Of a DNA stretch of 64,000 nt, positions 31,279 through 39,690 are shown piece after piece (position 1 is the first letter of the stretch; the number at the start of each line of letters is the position of its first letter). A program made the translations under genes and the position numbers. The notes under the pieces are model-generated. The model was not told the DNA's origin and ran no database searches. It was given only the letters and a program-made list of their open reading frames with translations. This DNA comes from Bin55 sp965205965 (lineage in GTDB: Bacteria > Pseudomonadota > Gammaproteobacteria > Pseudomonadales > Azotimanducaceae): the NCBI GenBank assembly GCA_965205965.1, contig CBDBHT010000008.1, positions 1,178,001 to 1,242,000 of the forward strand, read 5' to 3'.

Positions 31279-32902
31279 ATGGCGCAACGACAGAAGACAA
31301 CGGACAAGGATGCTGAAAAAACTAGTGCAGCGTCAGTTACCAAAAAAGAGACAACCGAACAGTCTAAAGCGTCTGTGAGGTCACAAATGACAACGGTTGC
31401 CAATTCTAAGCTGGCCTCTAAACCCAAACCAACACTTCAATCTAAGTCAAAACGAGTAGTTAAGTCTAAGTCCATACTCGTGGCCAAGCCCAAGACCGGA
31501 GCCGCTGCCAGGCCAAAGACCAGATCCGCCACCAGGCCAAGGACCGGAACCGCCGCCAGGCCAAAGACCGGATCCGCCACCAGGCCAAGGACCGGAGCCG
31601 CCGCCAGGCCAAGGACCGGAACCGCCGCCAGGCCAAGGACCGGAGCCGCCGCCAGGCCAAGGACCGGAACCGCCGCCAGGCCAAGGACCGGAGCCGCCGC
31701 CAGGCCAAGGAAAGACCAGATCCGCCGCCAGGCCAAGGACCGGAGCCGCCGCCAGGCCAAGGACCGGAACCGCCGCCGCCAGGCCAAGGACCGGAACCGC
31801 CGCCAGGCCAAGGACCGGAACCGCCGCCGCCAGGCCAAGGACCGGAACCGCCGCCGCCAGGCCAAGGACCGGAACCGCCGCCAAGCCAAGGACCGGAACC
31901 GCCGCCGCCAGGCCAAGGACCGGAACCGCCGCCAAGCCAAGGACCGGAACCGCCGCCGCCAGGCCAAGGACCGGAACCGCCGCCAAGCCAAGGACCGGAA
32001 CCGCCGCCGCCAGGCCAAGGACCGGAACCGCCGCCGCCAGGCCAAGGACCGGAACCGCCGCCGCCAGGCCAAGGACCGGAACCGGAACCGCCGCCGCCAG
32101 GCCAAGGACCGGAACCGCCGCCAAGCCAAGGACCGGAACCGCCGCCGCCAGGCCAAGGACCGGAACCGCCGCCAGGCCAAGGACCGGAACCGCCGCCGCC
32201 AGGCCAAGGACCGGAACCGCCGCCGCCAGGCCAAGGACCGGAACCGCCGCCGCCAGGCCAAGGACCGGAACCGCCGCCGCCAGGCCAAGGACCGGAACCG
32301 CCGCCGCCAGGCCAAGGACCGGAACCGCCGCCGCCAGGCCAAGGACCGGAACCGCCGCCGCCAGGCCAAGGACCGGAACCGCCGCCGCCAGGCCAAGGAC
32401 CGGAACCGCCGCCAAGCCAAAATCTGCAGTCAGATTGAAATCGAAGCCTAGAACGCAAAAAAATACACGCCGCGTATCCAGTGCTCGCAACGCGGAAGCC
32501 GATATCTATCACTACAAACCTTCAAAAAATGAACCATATATGTCTGCTCGACAGCGTGAACACTTCCGGGTCATCCTACAAAGGAAACAACTCGAATTGA
32601 TACAGGAAGTTGATCGAACCATGGACCATATGCAGGGAGAAATTACAAACCTTCCTGATCCAACTGACCAAGCATCGCAAGCCGAAGAATTCGGAATCGT
32701 TCTTAAAATGCGAGAGCGAGAGCGTCATCTATTTTTGAAAATCGCACAAGCATTAAGACGAATTGAATCGGAAGACTATGGATATTGCGAAATTTGTGGA
32801 GCGGAAATTCGGTTGGCTCGTCTGGAAGCACGGCCAGAAGCCAGTGAATGCATCGACTGCAAAACGCTATCTGAAAGGCAGGAAAAGCAACTTCTCGGAT
32901 AG
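31279..32902 (+). pseudogene. dksA: dksA with N-terminal minisatellite and a frameshift
   Basis: DksA binds the RNA polymerase secondary channel and works with ppGpp. The DksA core is intact at 32435-32902: coiled-coil QREHFRVILQRKQLELIQEV, the DxxD-type tip region LPDPTDQASQAEEFG, and a CxxC...CxxC zinc finger (YCEICGAEIRL, ECIDCKTL). Upstream, an ATG at 31279 opens a Lys/Ala-rich extension (KKETTEQSKASVRSQ, SKPKPTLQSKSK) that becomes a tandem repeat. The repeat is in frame with the core if read as (A)ARPRTGT. At about 31707-31716 (CCAAGGAAAGACC) the frame slips, the repeat is then read as RRQAKDRN, and the 390-residue ORF ends at 32451 out of frame with the core. The core may still be made from an internal start (TTG 32435 or ATG near 32540). 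Confidence 0.85.
31495..32420. repeat. Minisatellite of about 36 units, 24 or 27 bp, inside dksA
   Basis: Units of CCGGAACCGCCGCCAGGCCAAGGA (24 bases; shown as 20 + 4: CCGGAACCGCCGCCAGGCCA, AGGA), many with one extra CCG (27 bases). I counted about 9 imperfect units before the frame break near 31710 and about 27 after it. All units are multiples of three, so copy-number change alone keeps frame. The tract makes long open frames on both strands, none of which I regard as genes apart from dksA. Confidence 0.95.
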
Positions 32903-32939
32903 AACACGACTATCCCTACAAGGAGTTATATAGTGCACT

Positions 32940-33145
32940 GCACTGTGCACCAATGTCACCTGGGCTGCGCTTCACATTGGAATTTTAGTAGCTGCTGTTG
33001 CAATCTACTTGGATGTGGAACTAGAACACATGACGAGTTGGGTATGTTCGAACTGATGATCTTGATTCACTAAGAGAAGAGCCATGCACCAATCCATAGT
33101 TGAGATCCTACGCACGCTTGAAGTACATTTTTTTACGCTGTGAAC
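32940..33145 (+). pseudogene. gluQ: Relic of glutamyl-Q tRNA(Asp) synthetase
   Basis: Three frames together spell the start of GluQRS: CAPMSPG (family FAPSPTG), AALHIGILVAAVAIYLDVEL (family LHFGSLVAALASYLDA), VRTDDLDSLREEP (family VRIEDLDPPREVP), and SIVEILRTLEVHF (family AILRTLE). Each change of frame reflects a small indel, and stops interrupt it. GluQRS glutamylates queuosine in tRNA-Asp. Its position between dksA and pcnB is where gammaproteobacteria usually carry it. Only the first 60-70 codons are recognisable. Confidence 0.8.
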
Positions 33146-33568
33146 TTGTTGGTTAATACTACCCAACGGTTATTTTCAGCCAACTGACTGGAATTGAATT
33201 TGTATGGGTAACATAAGCACACGCCCCGTTGTTGTCGAACGTACAGGATTCACACGCTTAAACATAATCAGACATTCGTTATCGGCAATTGACTCTCGCG
33301 ATAGAATGTGATTTGGCTCTGGAATTGTTTGACCTAGACTACCCTATTACGTGCCTGCTCCCAATTGCCAGATTGGGCTACTATAAAACGTAGTACGTCA
33401 ATAACGGTAAAGAAACCGCAAACTTTTGAATCGTGCATATAAGCATATAAAATTGGCATATCTCGGCTCCATAAGACACAAACCATCATGCAGCGTAGCG
33501 AATTTTGCTTTTAGTATAAGTACAGAGCGTTTAACATAGCGTAATTTATAAAACCAACGATCTGCCGA
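33146..33568. other. Spacer, presumably eroded gluQ remainder
   Basis: About 420 A/T-rich bases without further recognisable gluQ pieces. The last part must hold the pcnB promoter. Confidence 0.4.
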
Positions 33569-34864
33569 GTGAGTACAGAAAACCGTATTAGCGATCCGAG
33601 AATCGCTACAAAATTTATATCACCATCCGCACTACAGGTTATTAATCGTTTACACGATGCCGGATTCGAGGCGTATGTTGTTGGGGGCTGTGTACGCGAT
33701 CTTTTGTTGGAAATCACCCCAAAGGATTTTGATGTCGTTACCAACGCGGACCCTTATGAAATTTGCGAGATCTTTTCGAAATCGCGGCTAGTAGGTCGTC
33801 GATTCGTACTTGCACATGTACGGGAAATGGGAGAAAAAATCGAAGTCTCAACTTTTCGCAGCACAAGACAAGACATCGGTAAGAGCGGAATTGAACACAA
33901 AGTTGGTAGGCACTTGGCCAATGTTGATCAGAAGAGTTTCGGGTCCATCGACGAAGATGTGTTACAAAGGGACTTCACCATCAATGCGTTGTATTTCGAC
34001 GTCAAATCTGAACAGATCATTGATTTTGTAGACGGCATGGCAGATGTTGACTTGAAAAAATTGCGCACTATCGGTGACCCGATAGAACGGTTTCACGAAG
34101 ACCCCGTAAGAATGTTACGAGCGATTAGATTTGCCGCCAAGTTGGGTTTAATATTTGAAGAGTCGCTAGAACGTGCGATGCCACCATCACGCGAGCATTT
34201 AACGCGTGTTTCTCGCGCTCGACTTTATGGTGAGCTGGAAAAACTCTTCCTTTGTGGGAAAGGTGTACTTGCTTACGAAATGGTCCAGCAATTAGCCCTT
34301 GACGAAGTCATCCTGCCTTTTACGTACATAGCACACGACCTCGTCTATGAGTCATTAGCTAGCAGTGATGAAAGAATTGCCATCGGGAAACCCGTCACTT
34401 CCATGTTTGTGTTCGCTACACTGCTTTGGCAAGAGTACCAGACCAGTTTGGTATGCGCTGACAATGAGGAATCGTATTTTGTTCGGGAACAACAAGCAGC
34501 GAAGAAAGTAATCAACGAACTCCGACAAACCATTGGAGTAACTAGACGTCATGCACATTTTATGGAGGATGTTTGGGTATTGCAGGGACGCTTGTCGCGC
34601 CGTTCCGCCCACAAAATCGATAAAATACTTGCGCATAGACGATTCCGCGCGGCTTACGACTTGTTCGTGCTTAGAACAAAAATAGGCGAGGTTAGCCCTG
34701 ATATAGCTGCGTGGTGGACAAGCATTCAAACACTTGAGGATGAAGAGAGGCAGCGGGAGATCAATCTTTTGCATCCGTCGATACGTAAGCGACGTAGAAA
34801 CCACCGCGAAAAATTGTATACGACACCACCTGCTGTAGGTATGTTCGACCTCAATCGAAATTAG
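33569..34864 (+). CDS. pcnB: Poly(A) polymerase I
   Basis: A 431-residue class II nucleotidyltransferase that adds 3' poly(A) tails to RNA and marks it for decay. GTG start (MSTENRISDPRIATKFISPS). Catalytic core: AYVVGGCVRDLLLEITPKDF followed by DVVTNADP (G[GS] and DxD), RRFVLAHV, RDFTINALYFDV, and the RNA-binding motif EDPVRMLRAIRFAAKLG. The C-terminus is basic (RKRRRNHREKL). No break was seen. It is first of the pcnB-panB-panC-pgi run. FolK, usually between pcnB and panB, is absent. Confidence 0.95.
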   Translation: MSTENRISDPRIATKFISPSALQVINRLHDAGFEAYVVGGCVRDLLLEITPKDFDVVTNADPYEICEIFSKSRLVGRRFVLAHVREMGEKIEVSTFRSTRQDIGKSGIEHKVGRHLANVDQKSFGSIDEDVLQRDFTINALYFDVKSEQIIDFVDGMADVDLKKLRTIGDPIERFHEDPVRMLRAIRFAAKLGLIFEESLERAMPPSREHLTRVSRARLYGELEKLFLCGKGVLAYEMVQQLALDEVILPFTYIAHDLVYESLASSDERIAIGKPVTSMFVFATLLWQEYQTSLVCADNEESYFVREQQAAKKVINELRQTIGVTRRHAHFMEDVWVLQGRLSRRSAHKIDKILAHRRFRAAYDLFVLRTKIGEVSPDIAAWWTSIQTLEDEERQREINLLHPSIRKRRRNHREKLYTTPPAVGMFDLNRN

Positions 34865-34988
34865 AGGGCTACACGATATTAACTCAATGAGTATTTCATT
34901 AAGACGGTTAATCTCGAACCATCTAGAAACATTTATTTGCATCAAAATCAAAGTTGTTCATATGCTGAAACCACATTAGGGCTATGCC

Positions 34989-35810
34989 ATGAATGCACCA
35001 ACATTATCCTCACCTATATCGATTAACACGCTTTTCCAAAAAAAGCGCAGTGGTGAGAAATTTGCGAGCCTAACTGCGTATGATGCTCTCTTCGCCGAAA
35101 TTATTAGCAGTGCCGGCATTGAGGTGGTTCTCGTTGGAGACTCTCTTGGTATGGTGCTCCAAGGACACGATAGCACGCTTCCCGTGACTTTGGACGACAT
35201 GATTTATCACATGAATTGTGTGCGTAGAGGGAACCATGGAAGCTTGATTATGGCTGACTTACCATTTATGAGCTATGCATCTGAAAGCCAGTCGCTTGAA
35301 AGTGCTGCTGCACTCATGAGGTCTGGAGCTCACGTTGTGAAACTCGAAGGCGGGGCGTGGCTAGCGGAAAGTACACGCTTGCTATCCGAGCGCGGAATAC
35401 CCATATGTACACATATGGGACTCACGCCCCAGTCAATCAATCGCCTAGGTGGTTATCGCGTTCAAGGCCGAGATCCCGAACAAGCCAATATAATGATGGA
35501 AGAATCTCTAATACTTCAAGATGCTGGAGCTGCTATCCTGCTACTCGAGTGCGTTCCTGAATCTCTAGGAAAAGCAATCACCAAAAAGCTCGATATTCCC
35601 GTGATCGGAATTGGCGCGGGACCAGATACGGATGGCCAAATTATGGTGATGCATGACATGCTTGGCATCACCCCGTCAGGGATTAAAGTGCCCAAATTTG
35701 TGAAAAATTTCTTGCCGGAAAGTAACGATGGATTGCGGGGAGCGTTTGTCGCGTACGCCGCCGCCGTGCGCGAGGAACGTTTCCCCGGCCCTGAGCACTG
35801 TTTTAGCTGA
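34989..35810 (+). CDS. panB: 3-methyl-2-oxobutanoate hydroxymethyltransferase
   Basis: A 273-residue TIM-barrel enzyme making ketopantoate from 2-oxoisovalerate and 5,10-methylene-THF. Signatures: YDALFAEIISSAGIEVVLVG followed by DSLGMVLQGH, DLPFMSYAS, VKLEGGAWLAE, HMGLTPQSIN, LLLECVPESLGK, and the GIGAGPDTDGQIMVMHDMLG loop. Normal length and intact. panC starts 4 bases after its stop. Confidence 0.97.
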   Translation: MNAPTLSSPISINTLFQKKRSGEKFASLTAYDALFAEIISSAGIEVVLVGDSLGMVLQGHDSTLPVTLDDMIYHMNCVRRGNHGSLIMADLPFMSYASESQSLESAAALMRSGAHVVKLEGGAWLAESTRLLSERGIPICTHMGLTPQSINRLGGYRVQGRDPEQANIMMEESLILQDAGAAILLLECVPESLGKAITKKLDIPVIGIGAGPDTDGQIMVMHDMLGITPSGIKVPKFVKNFLPESNDGLRGAFVAYAAAVREERFPGPEHCFS

Positions 35811-35813
35811 ACA

Positions 35814-36662
35814 TTGTACCTTGTACACACGAAACAAGACTTGCGAAAACGCCTCGCAATCTATGCAAATAAGAAACCACTAAGCCTTGTCCCTACAATG
35901 GGAAGCCTTCATCAAGGCCATTTAAAGATTGTTGAACGGGCACGTGAAGAATCCGTTGTGTCCGTCGTAACGATATTCGTTAATCCGACGCAATTTGGGG
36001 CTAAAGAAGACTTTGATAACTACCCACGTACGCTCGAAGATGATTGCAACCAGCTACAAACCCAGTGCGTAGACATCCTGTTCGCTCCTTCCCGGTCAGA
36101 GATGTATTTGCACGACGAAGACTGCTGCCGAGTAGAAGTACCGAAATTGAGTTCAGTACTTTGTGGTGAGCAACGACCAACGCACTTTGGCGGCGTCACA
36201 ACCATCGTATCGAAACTCTTTAACATCGTACAACCAGATACAGCGTATTTTGGCGAAAAAGATTGGCAACAGCTCACAATTATCAGGCACATGGTTGAGT
36301 ATCTCGATTTTCCGATCAAGATAGAGGGAATTGAAACACAACGAGAGGACGATGGGTTGGCACTATCCAGCCGTAACCAGTACTTGACTCCGAACGAACG
36401 ATTGACTGCACCACGACTAAAACGGACCCTAGACAAAGTCGCCCGGTCAATTTCAAGTGAAGTTGTCGATTTCGCTGATCTTGAGACGCGAGCTATCAAT
36501 GAGCTAAAGAATGCTGGATTTCGGCCCGACTACGTATCTATACGTCAAGCTCATGACCTCTCACAACCTACGGCCACCACCAATAATAGCGAATTGCGTG
36601 TTTTTGGTGCTGCTTATCTAGGCAAAGCACGCCTCATCGACAACGTTCCAGTCACACGTTGA
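35814..36662 (+). CDS. panC: Pantothenate synthetase
   Basis: A 282-residue enzyme joining pantoate and beta-alanine with ATP. It has PTMGSLHQGHLKIVERAREE (HIGH-like), VVTIFVNPTQFGAKEDFDNY, GVTTIVSKLFNIVQPDTAYF then GEKDWQQL, and DGLALSSRNQYLTPNER (KMSKS-like SSRN). The start is TTG at 35814 (MYLVHTKQDL); no ATG fits better. Its TGA overlaps the TTG start of pgi by 4 bases. Confidence 0.96.
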   Translation: MYLVHTKQDLRKRLAIYANKKPLSLVPTMGSLHQGHLKIVERAREESVVSVVTIFVNPTQFGAKEDFDNYPRTLEDDCNQLQTQCVDILFAPSRSEMYLHDEDCCRVEVPKLSSVLCGEQRPTHFGGVTTIVSKLFNIVQPDTAYFGEKDWQQLTIIRHMVEYLDFPIKIEGIETQREDDGLALSSRNQYLTPNERLTAPRLKRTLDKVARSISSEVVDFADLETRAINELKNAGFRPDYVSIRQAHDLSQPTATTNNSELRVFGAAYLGKARLIDNVPVTR

Positions 36663-38245
36663 CTACGACTGACGATCATCCTATCCGATCACAACTTTCT
36701 GTGGCTTGGTCACAGCTGACTCAACTAGCCGCAAACGTGCTGAGACACCACTCAAGAGAGCTGTTAAACGATCCAGATCGTTTCGGGAATTACAGTCTGA
36801 GAATTGGCAAAACTCTGATCGATTTTTCAAGACAGAGAGTTACCTCCGAGATCCTCAATGGTTTAGTGCAACTTGCACATGAATCGAATCTACCCCAAAG
36901 AATTGAAGAGCAATATTTAGGCGAGATTGTGAATCTCTCAGAACATCGTAGGGCTTGGCATACCGCACTTAGAGCATGTACTGGAGAATTACCTGAGACT
37001 GTTCTCGAACCGCTTAAAAACGAACGCGAAAGGTTGCTTAGGTTTGCGGAAGATGTACGGACCGGTCGAATACTTGGAAGTACGGGACTTCCATTAAAAC
37101 ATATTGTGAATGTAGGAACCGGAGGGTCCTACTATGGTCAACAATTAGCCTGTGACGCGCTTGGTGACGGCAGCATCAATGTTAGATTCCTCTCCAACCT
37201 CAGTCCACGCCACATGCGCCGTACATTGCATGGTTTGCAACCAGAATCGACTTTATTCATCGTCGTGTCTAAGTCTTTTTCGACACCAGAAACGATTCGT
37301 AATGCTCACGCATGTCTTTCTTGGTTTATCGAACGAACAGGTCAACCAGATTTGGCTCATCGGCACTTCGCGGTCGTTACATCAAATAAAGAGAAACTTC
37401 GAAATCTCAATTTCCCAACCAAGGAATGCTTCGAAATGCCTGATTGGATCGGTGGGAGATTCTCTCTCTGGTCAGCCGCGGGCTTGTCCGTTGCGATCGC
37501 CGCAGGCACATCACAATTTATAGATCTGCTTGATGGGGCGGCAAGGGTAGACCATCATTTCCGAACAACCAACCTTCGTTGCAACGCACCTGTCCTGCTC
37601 GCTCTGATTTCATTATGGAATACAAACTTTCTCGGCGCGAGCACGCATGCTATTCTGACATACGATGATCGGCTTCGCTTTTTTCTGCCCTATGTTCAGC
37701 AGCTTGAAATGGAGTCGAACGGCAAATCCTCCCGCTGTGACGGCACACTTTCTGACGTTCACACGACCCCCGTAATATGGGGAGGCCAAGAAACGGAGGG
37801 ACAGCATTCATTCCACCAATTTCTACATCAAGGAACGCGTTCATTCAGTGCAGATTTTATTGCATCCATCGATTCCGAACCATCGGACACCGGTGCGCGC
37901 CGTGAGATTCTTGCTAACTGCTTAGCACAAAGTCGAGTTCTCCTAACTGGTACCGAAGATGAAGCATTACCGTTGGAACAACGATTAGCAGGCAATCATC
38001 CATCAACTTTGTTTTTATTAGATGACGTAGATGCTCAAAGTCTTGGCGAATTACTTGCACTTTTTGAACACAAAGTTGCTTGCTTAGGGTTTCTATGGGG
38101 TATTAATCCTTTTGACCAATGGGGCGTCAAACGGGGTAAGGAGATTGCAATTGAAATGTCCGACGCACTCGAAACCGGAAATCTAGCTCGGTCGGATCCA
38201 ACAACTCGAGCTCTAGTCGAAGCAATTCGCATGCGCACTATTTAA
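36659..38245 (+). CDS. pgi: Glucose-6-phosphate isomerase
   Basis: A 528-residue isomerase interconverting glucose-6-P and fructose-6-P. Motifs: HIVNVGTGGSYYGQQLACDA (family (G)IGGS.LGP), FIVVSKSFSTPETIRNA, DWIGGRFSLWSAAGL, QQLEMESNGKS, VIWGGQETEGQHSFHQFLHQ, and NPFDQWGVKRGKEIA with the catalytic Lys. The segments SYYGQ and GVKRGK are less usual than SDLGP and GVELGK, but the phosphate-binding Ser/Thr cluster and catalytic residues remain. Start TTG overlaps panC, suggesting coupling. Intact. It is rarely co-transcribed with pan genes, so the operon is unusual. Confidence 0.94.
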   Translation: MTTTDDHPIRSQLSVAWSQLTQLAANVLRHHSRELLNDPDRFGNYSLRIGKTLIDFSRQRVTSEILNGLVQLAHESNLPQRIEEQYLGEIVNLSEHRRAWHTALRACTGELPETVLEPLKNERERLLRFAEDVRTGRILGSTGLPLKHIVNVGTGGSYYGQQLACDALGDGSINVRFLSNLSPRHMRRTLHGLQPESTLFIVVSKSFSTPETIRNAHACLSWFIERTGQPDLAHRHFAVVTSNKEKLRNLNFPTKECFEMPDWIGGRFSLWSAAGLSVAIAAGTSQFIDLLDGAARVDHHFRTTNLRCNAPVLLALISLWNTNFLGASTHAILTYDDRLRFFLPYVQQLEMESNGKSSRCDGTLSDVHTTPVIWGGQETEGQHSFHQFLHQGTRSFSADFIASIDSEPSDTGARREILANCLAQSRVLLTGTEDEALPLEQRLAGNHPSTLFLLDDVDAQSLGELLALFEHKVACLGFLWGINPFDQWGVKRGKEIAIEMSDALETGNLARSDPTTRALVEAIRMRTI

Positions 38246-38464
38246 AGTTTACGCTCTGATCAGCAGTTCCCGCTTCGCTTGGTCAACGTAGACGTCCGGT
38301 GTTTTTGATATTTTGTAAGCGACAGCCGCGTTTCGCGGAACATCTGCTTGAACACTCTGCACACTTCGCTCACCTTGACCCAGACCAGATGTGCCGTACC
38401 CGGCAGTTTGCACTGCAGAGAAATTTGAGAATATTTTTTAGGATAAATAGCTTACAGCCAGATT
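38246..38464. other. Spacer with dispersed repeat
   Basis: 38398-38465 (TTGAGAATATTTTTTAGGAT ... TTACAGCCAGATTAG) is the inverted counterpart of 28276-28335. No gene. Confidence 0.45.
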
Positions 38465-38860
38465 AGGGCGTGTTGACACTACGTTGTTGTACGATTCTGA
38501 GGGGAGGGGACTGATTCACTCGACAAGAGGTCGGCATGCAACTTACGGAAGAGGAATTTGACGAGATACGGGATCTGTTTCCGAAGCCCCGCGGCAAGGT
38601 CCGATGGGGTGGCGGGTGCTGAAATGGTATTTTCTTTACGTATTGCAACACGGGCTGCTCATGGCGTGAGCTGCCTGCCTGCGTGCTATGGGCGTTGGAA
38701 CACGGTGTACGTCCAGATGGGGGGGGGGGGAGGTGCTGGGCGGAGTGTGGGGTACTGGCGGCCGTGTTCGAGCGTTTGCGCGATCGGGGTCTGGTAGCTT
38801 CGGACACCGAGATCGCGATGCTGGATAACACCTCGGTGAAGGTGCATGCGGATGGGACGG
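38465..38860 (+). mobile_element. IS5-family (IS427-like) element, 5' part
   Basis: Starts with the terminal repeat AGGGCGTGTTGACACTA. It encodes the transposase N-terminus in broken frames: MQLTEEEFDEIRDLFPKPRG, GCSWRELPA, GRWNTVYVQM, and VLAAVFERLRDRGLVASDTE then MLDNTSVKVHADGT. A run of 12 G (38719-38730) has been inserted in the gene. The element is cut at 38861 by an IS4-type copy. The C-terminal half of an IS5 copy is found at 58610-58910. Confidence 0.8.
38719..38730. repeat. Poly-G tract of 12 inside an IS5 transposase relic
   Basis: The run replaces a few residues of the protein between VYVQM and RCWAE. It is the third long G tract associated with IS remnants in this window. Confidence 0.85.
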
Positions 38861-39690
38861 CAATGGCATTCGGATTAGCGGAAAGGGATCCTGGTCTTTG
38901 AGGATGTCGCGTAACCGGTTGATATACGGAAACATATTCGGTTCTTTTGGGGTTCTTCAAAAAAACACTTACGTTTCAGCATGGGTTATGGCAATCTACG
39001 CTTAGATAAATTGTCTCTGGTACCAACGTGATGGATTCCCGAATCGAGAACCTGAAGTCGACCACCTTTTGTGGCACGCGGCTGACCCGCCGTCGGATTG
39101 CGGACATTCAGAAGACGGTGGAGCTGTTTCCGGCACTGAGCCGCCATGAGCTGGCTGGCCACCCTGTGCAGTCATCTGGGCTGGTTCACACCGAAGGGTC
39201 GGGATCGGCTGGGGTCCCTGTCTGCGGATGCTGGGGCAGCTGGAGTCCTGCGGAATCGTGTCGCCGCCCTCCATCTGCAGTGCCCGGGCCAGGCTGGACG
39301 AGAACCTGTTCAAGATCTTACACCAGGAAATCCTCAAGGTGGTCTTCGACGCCGAGGCCCGACCCCGGCAGTCTGCGCCGTAGAAACGTGGCAGGCAATC
39401 TGGATTTGAAGATGGATCAGCGTATGCTATGATGCGGTGGATCCTCCTTACTCTATGAAGGTAGACGACACGATGGGTACGAGTTATCGGCCTTACCATC
39501 CGGGTCAACAGTTATTGCTTCCAGTCGACATGAGGGAGTGGCTTCCCGCCCGGGGATCTGGCCTATTTCATCAGCGATGTGGCGGATACGCTGGATCTGT
39601 CAGCGTTTCATGCGCTCTATGAGGGGGACGGTCGTCGGAACCGGCCTTATCATCCGGCGATGATGATGAAAGTACTGCTGTATGGGTATG

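Noticed and set aside
31437..32512. Three long minus-strand ORFs (about 330-350 codons) over the dksA repeat
   Set aside because: They exist only because the repeat unit is a multiple of three and lacks stops in every frame. The peptides are pure repeats without a plausible start region, so they are shadows of the minisatellite.
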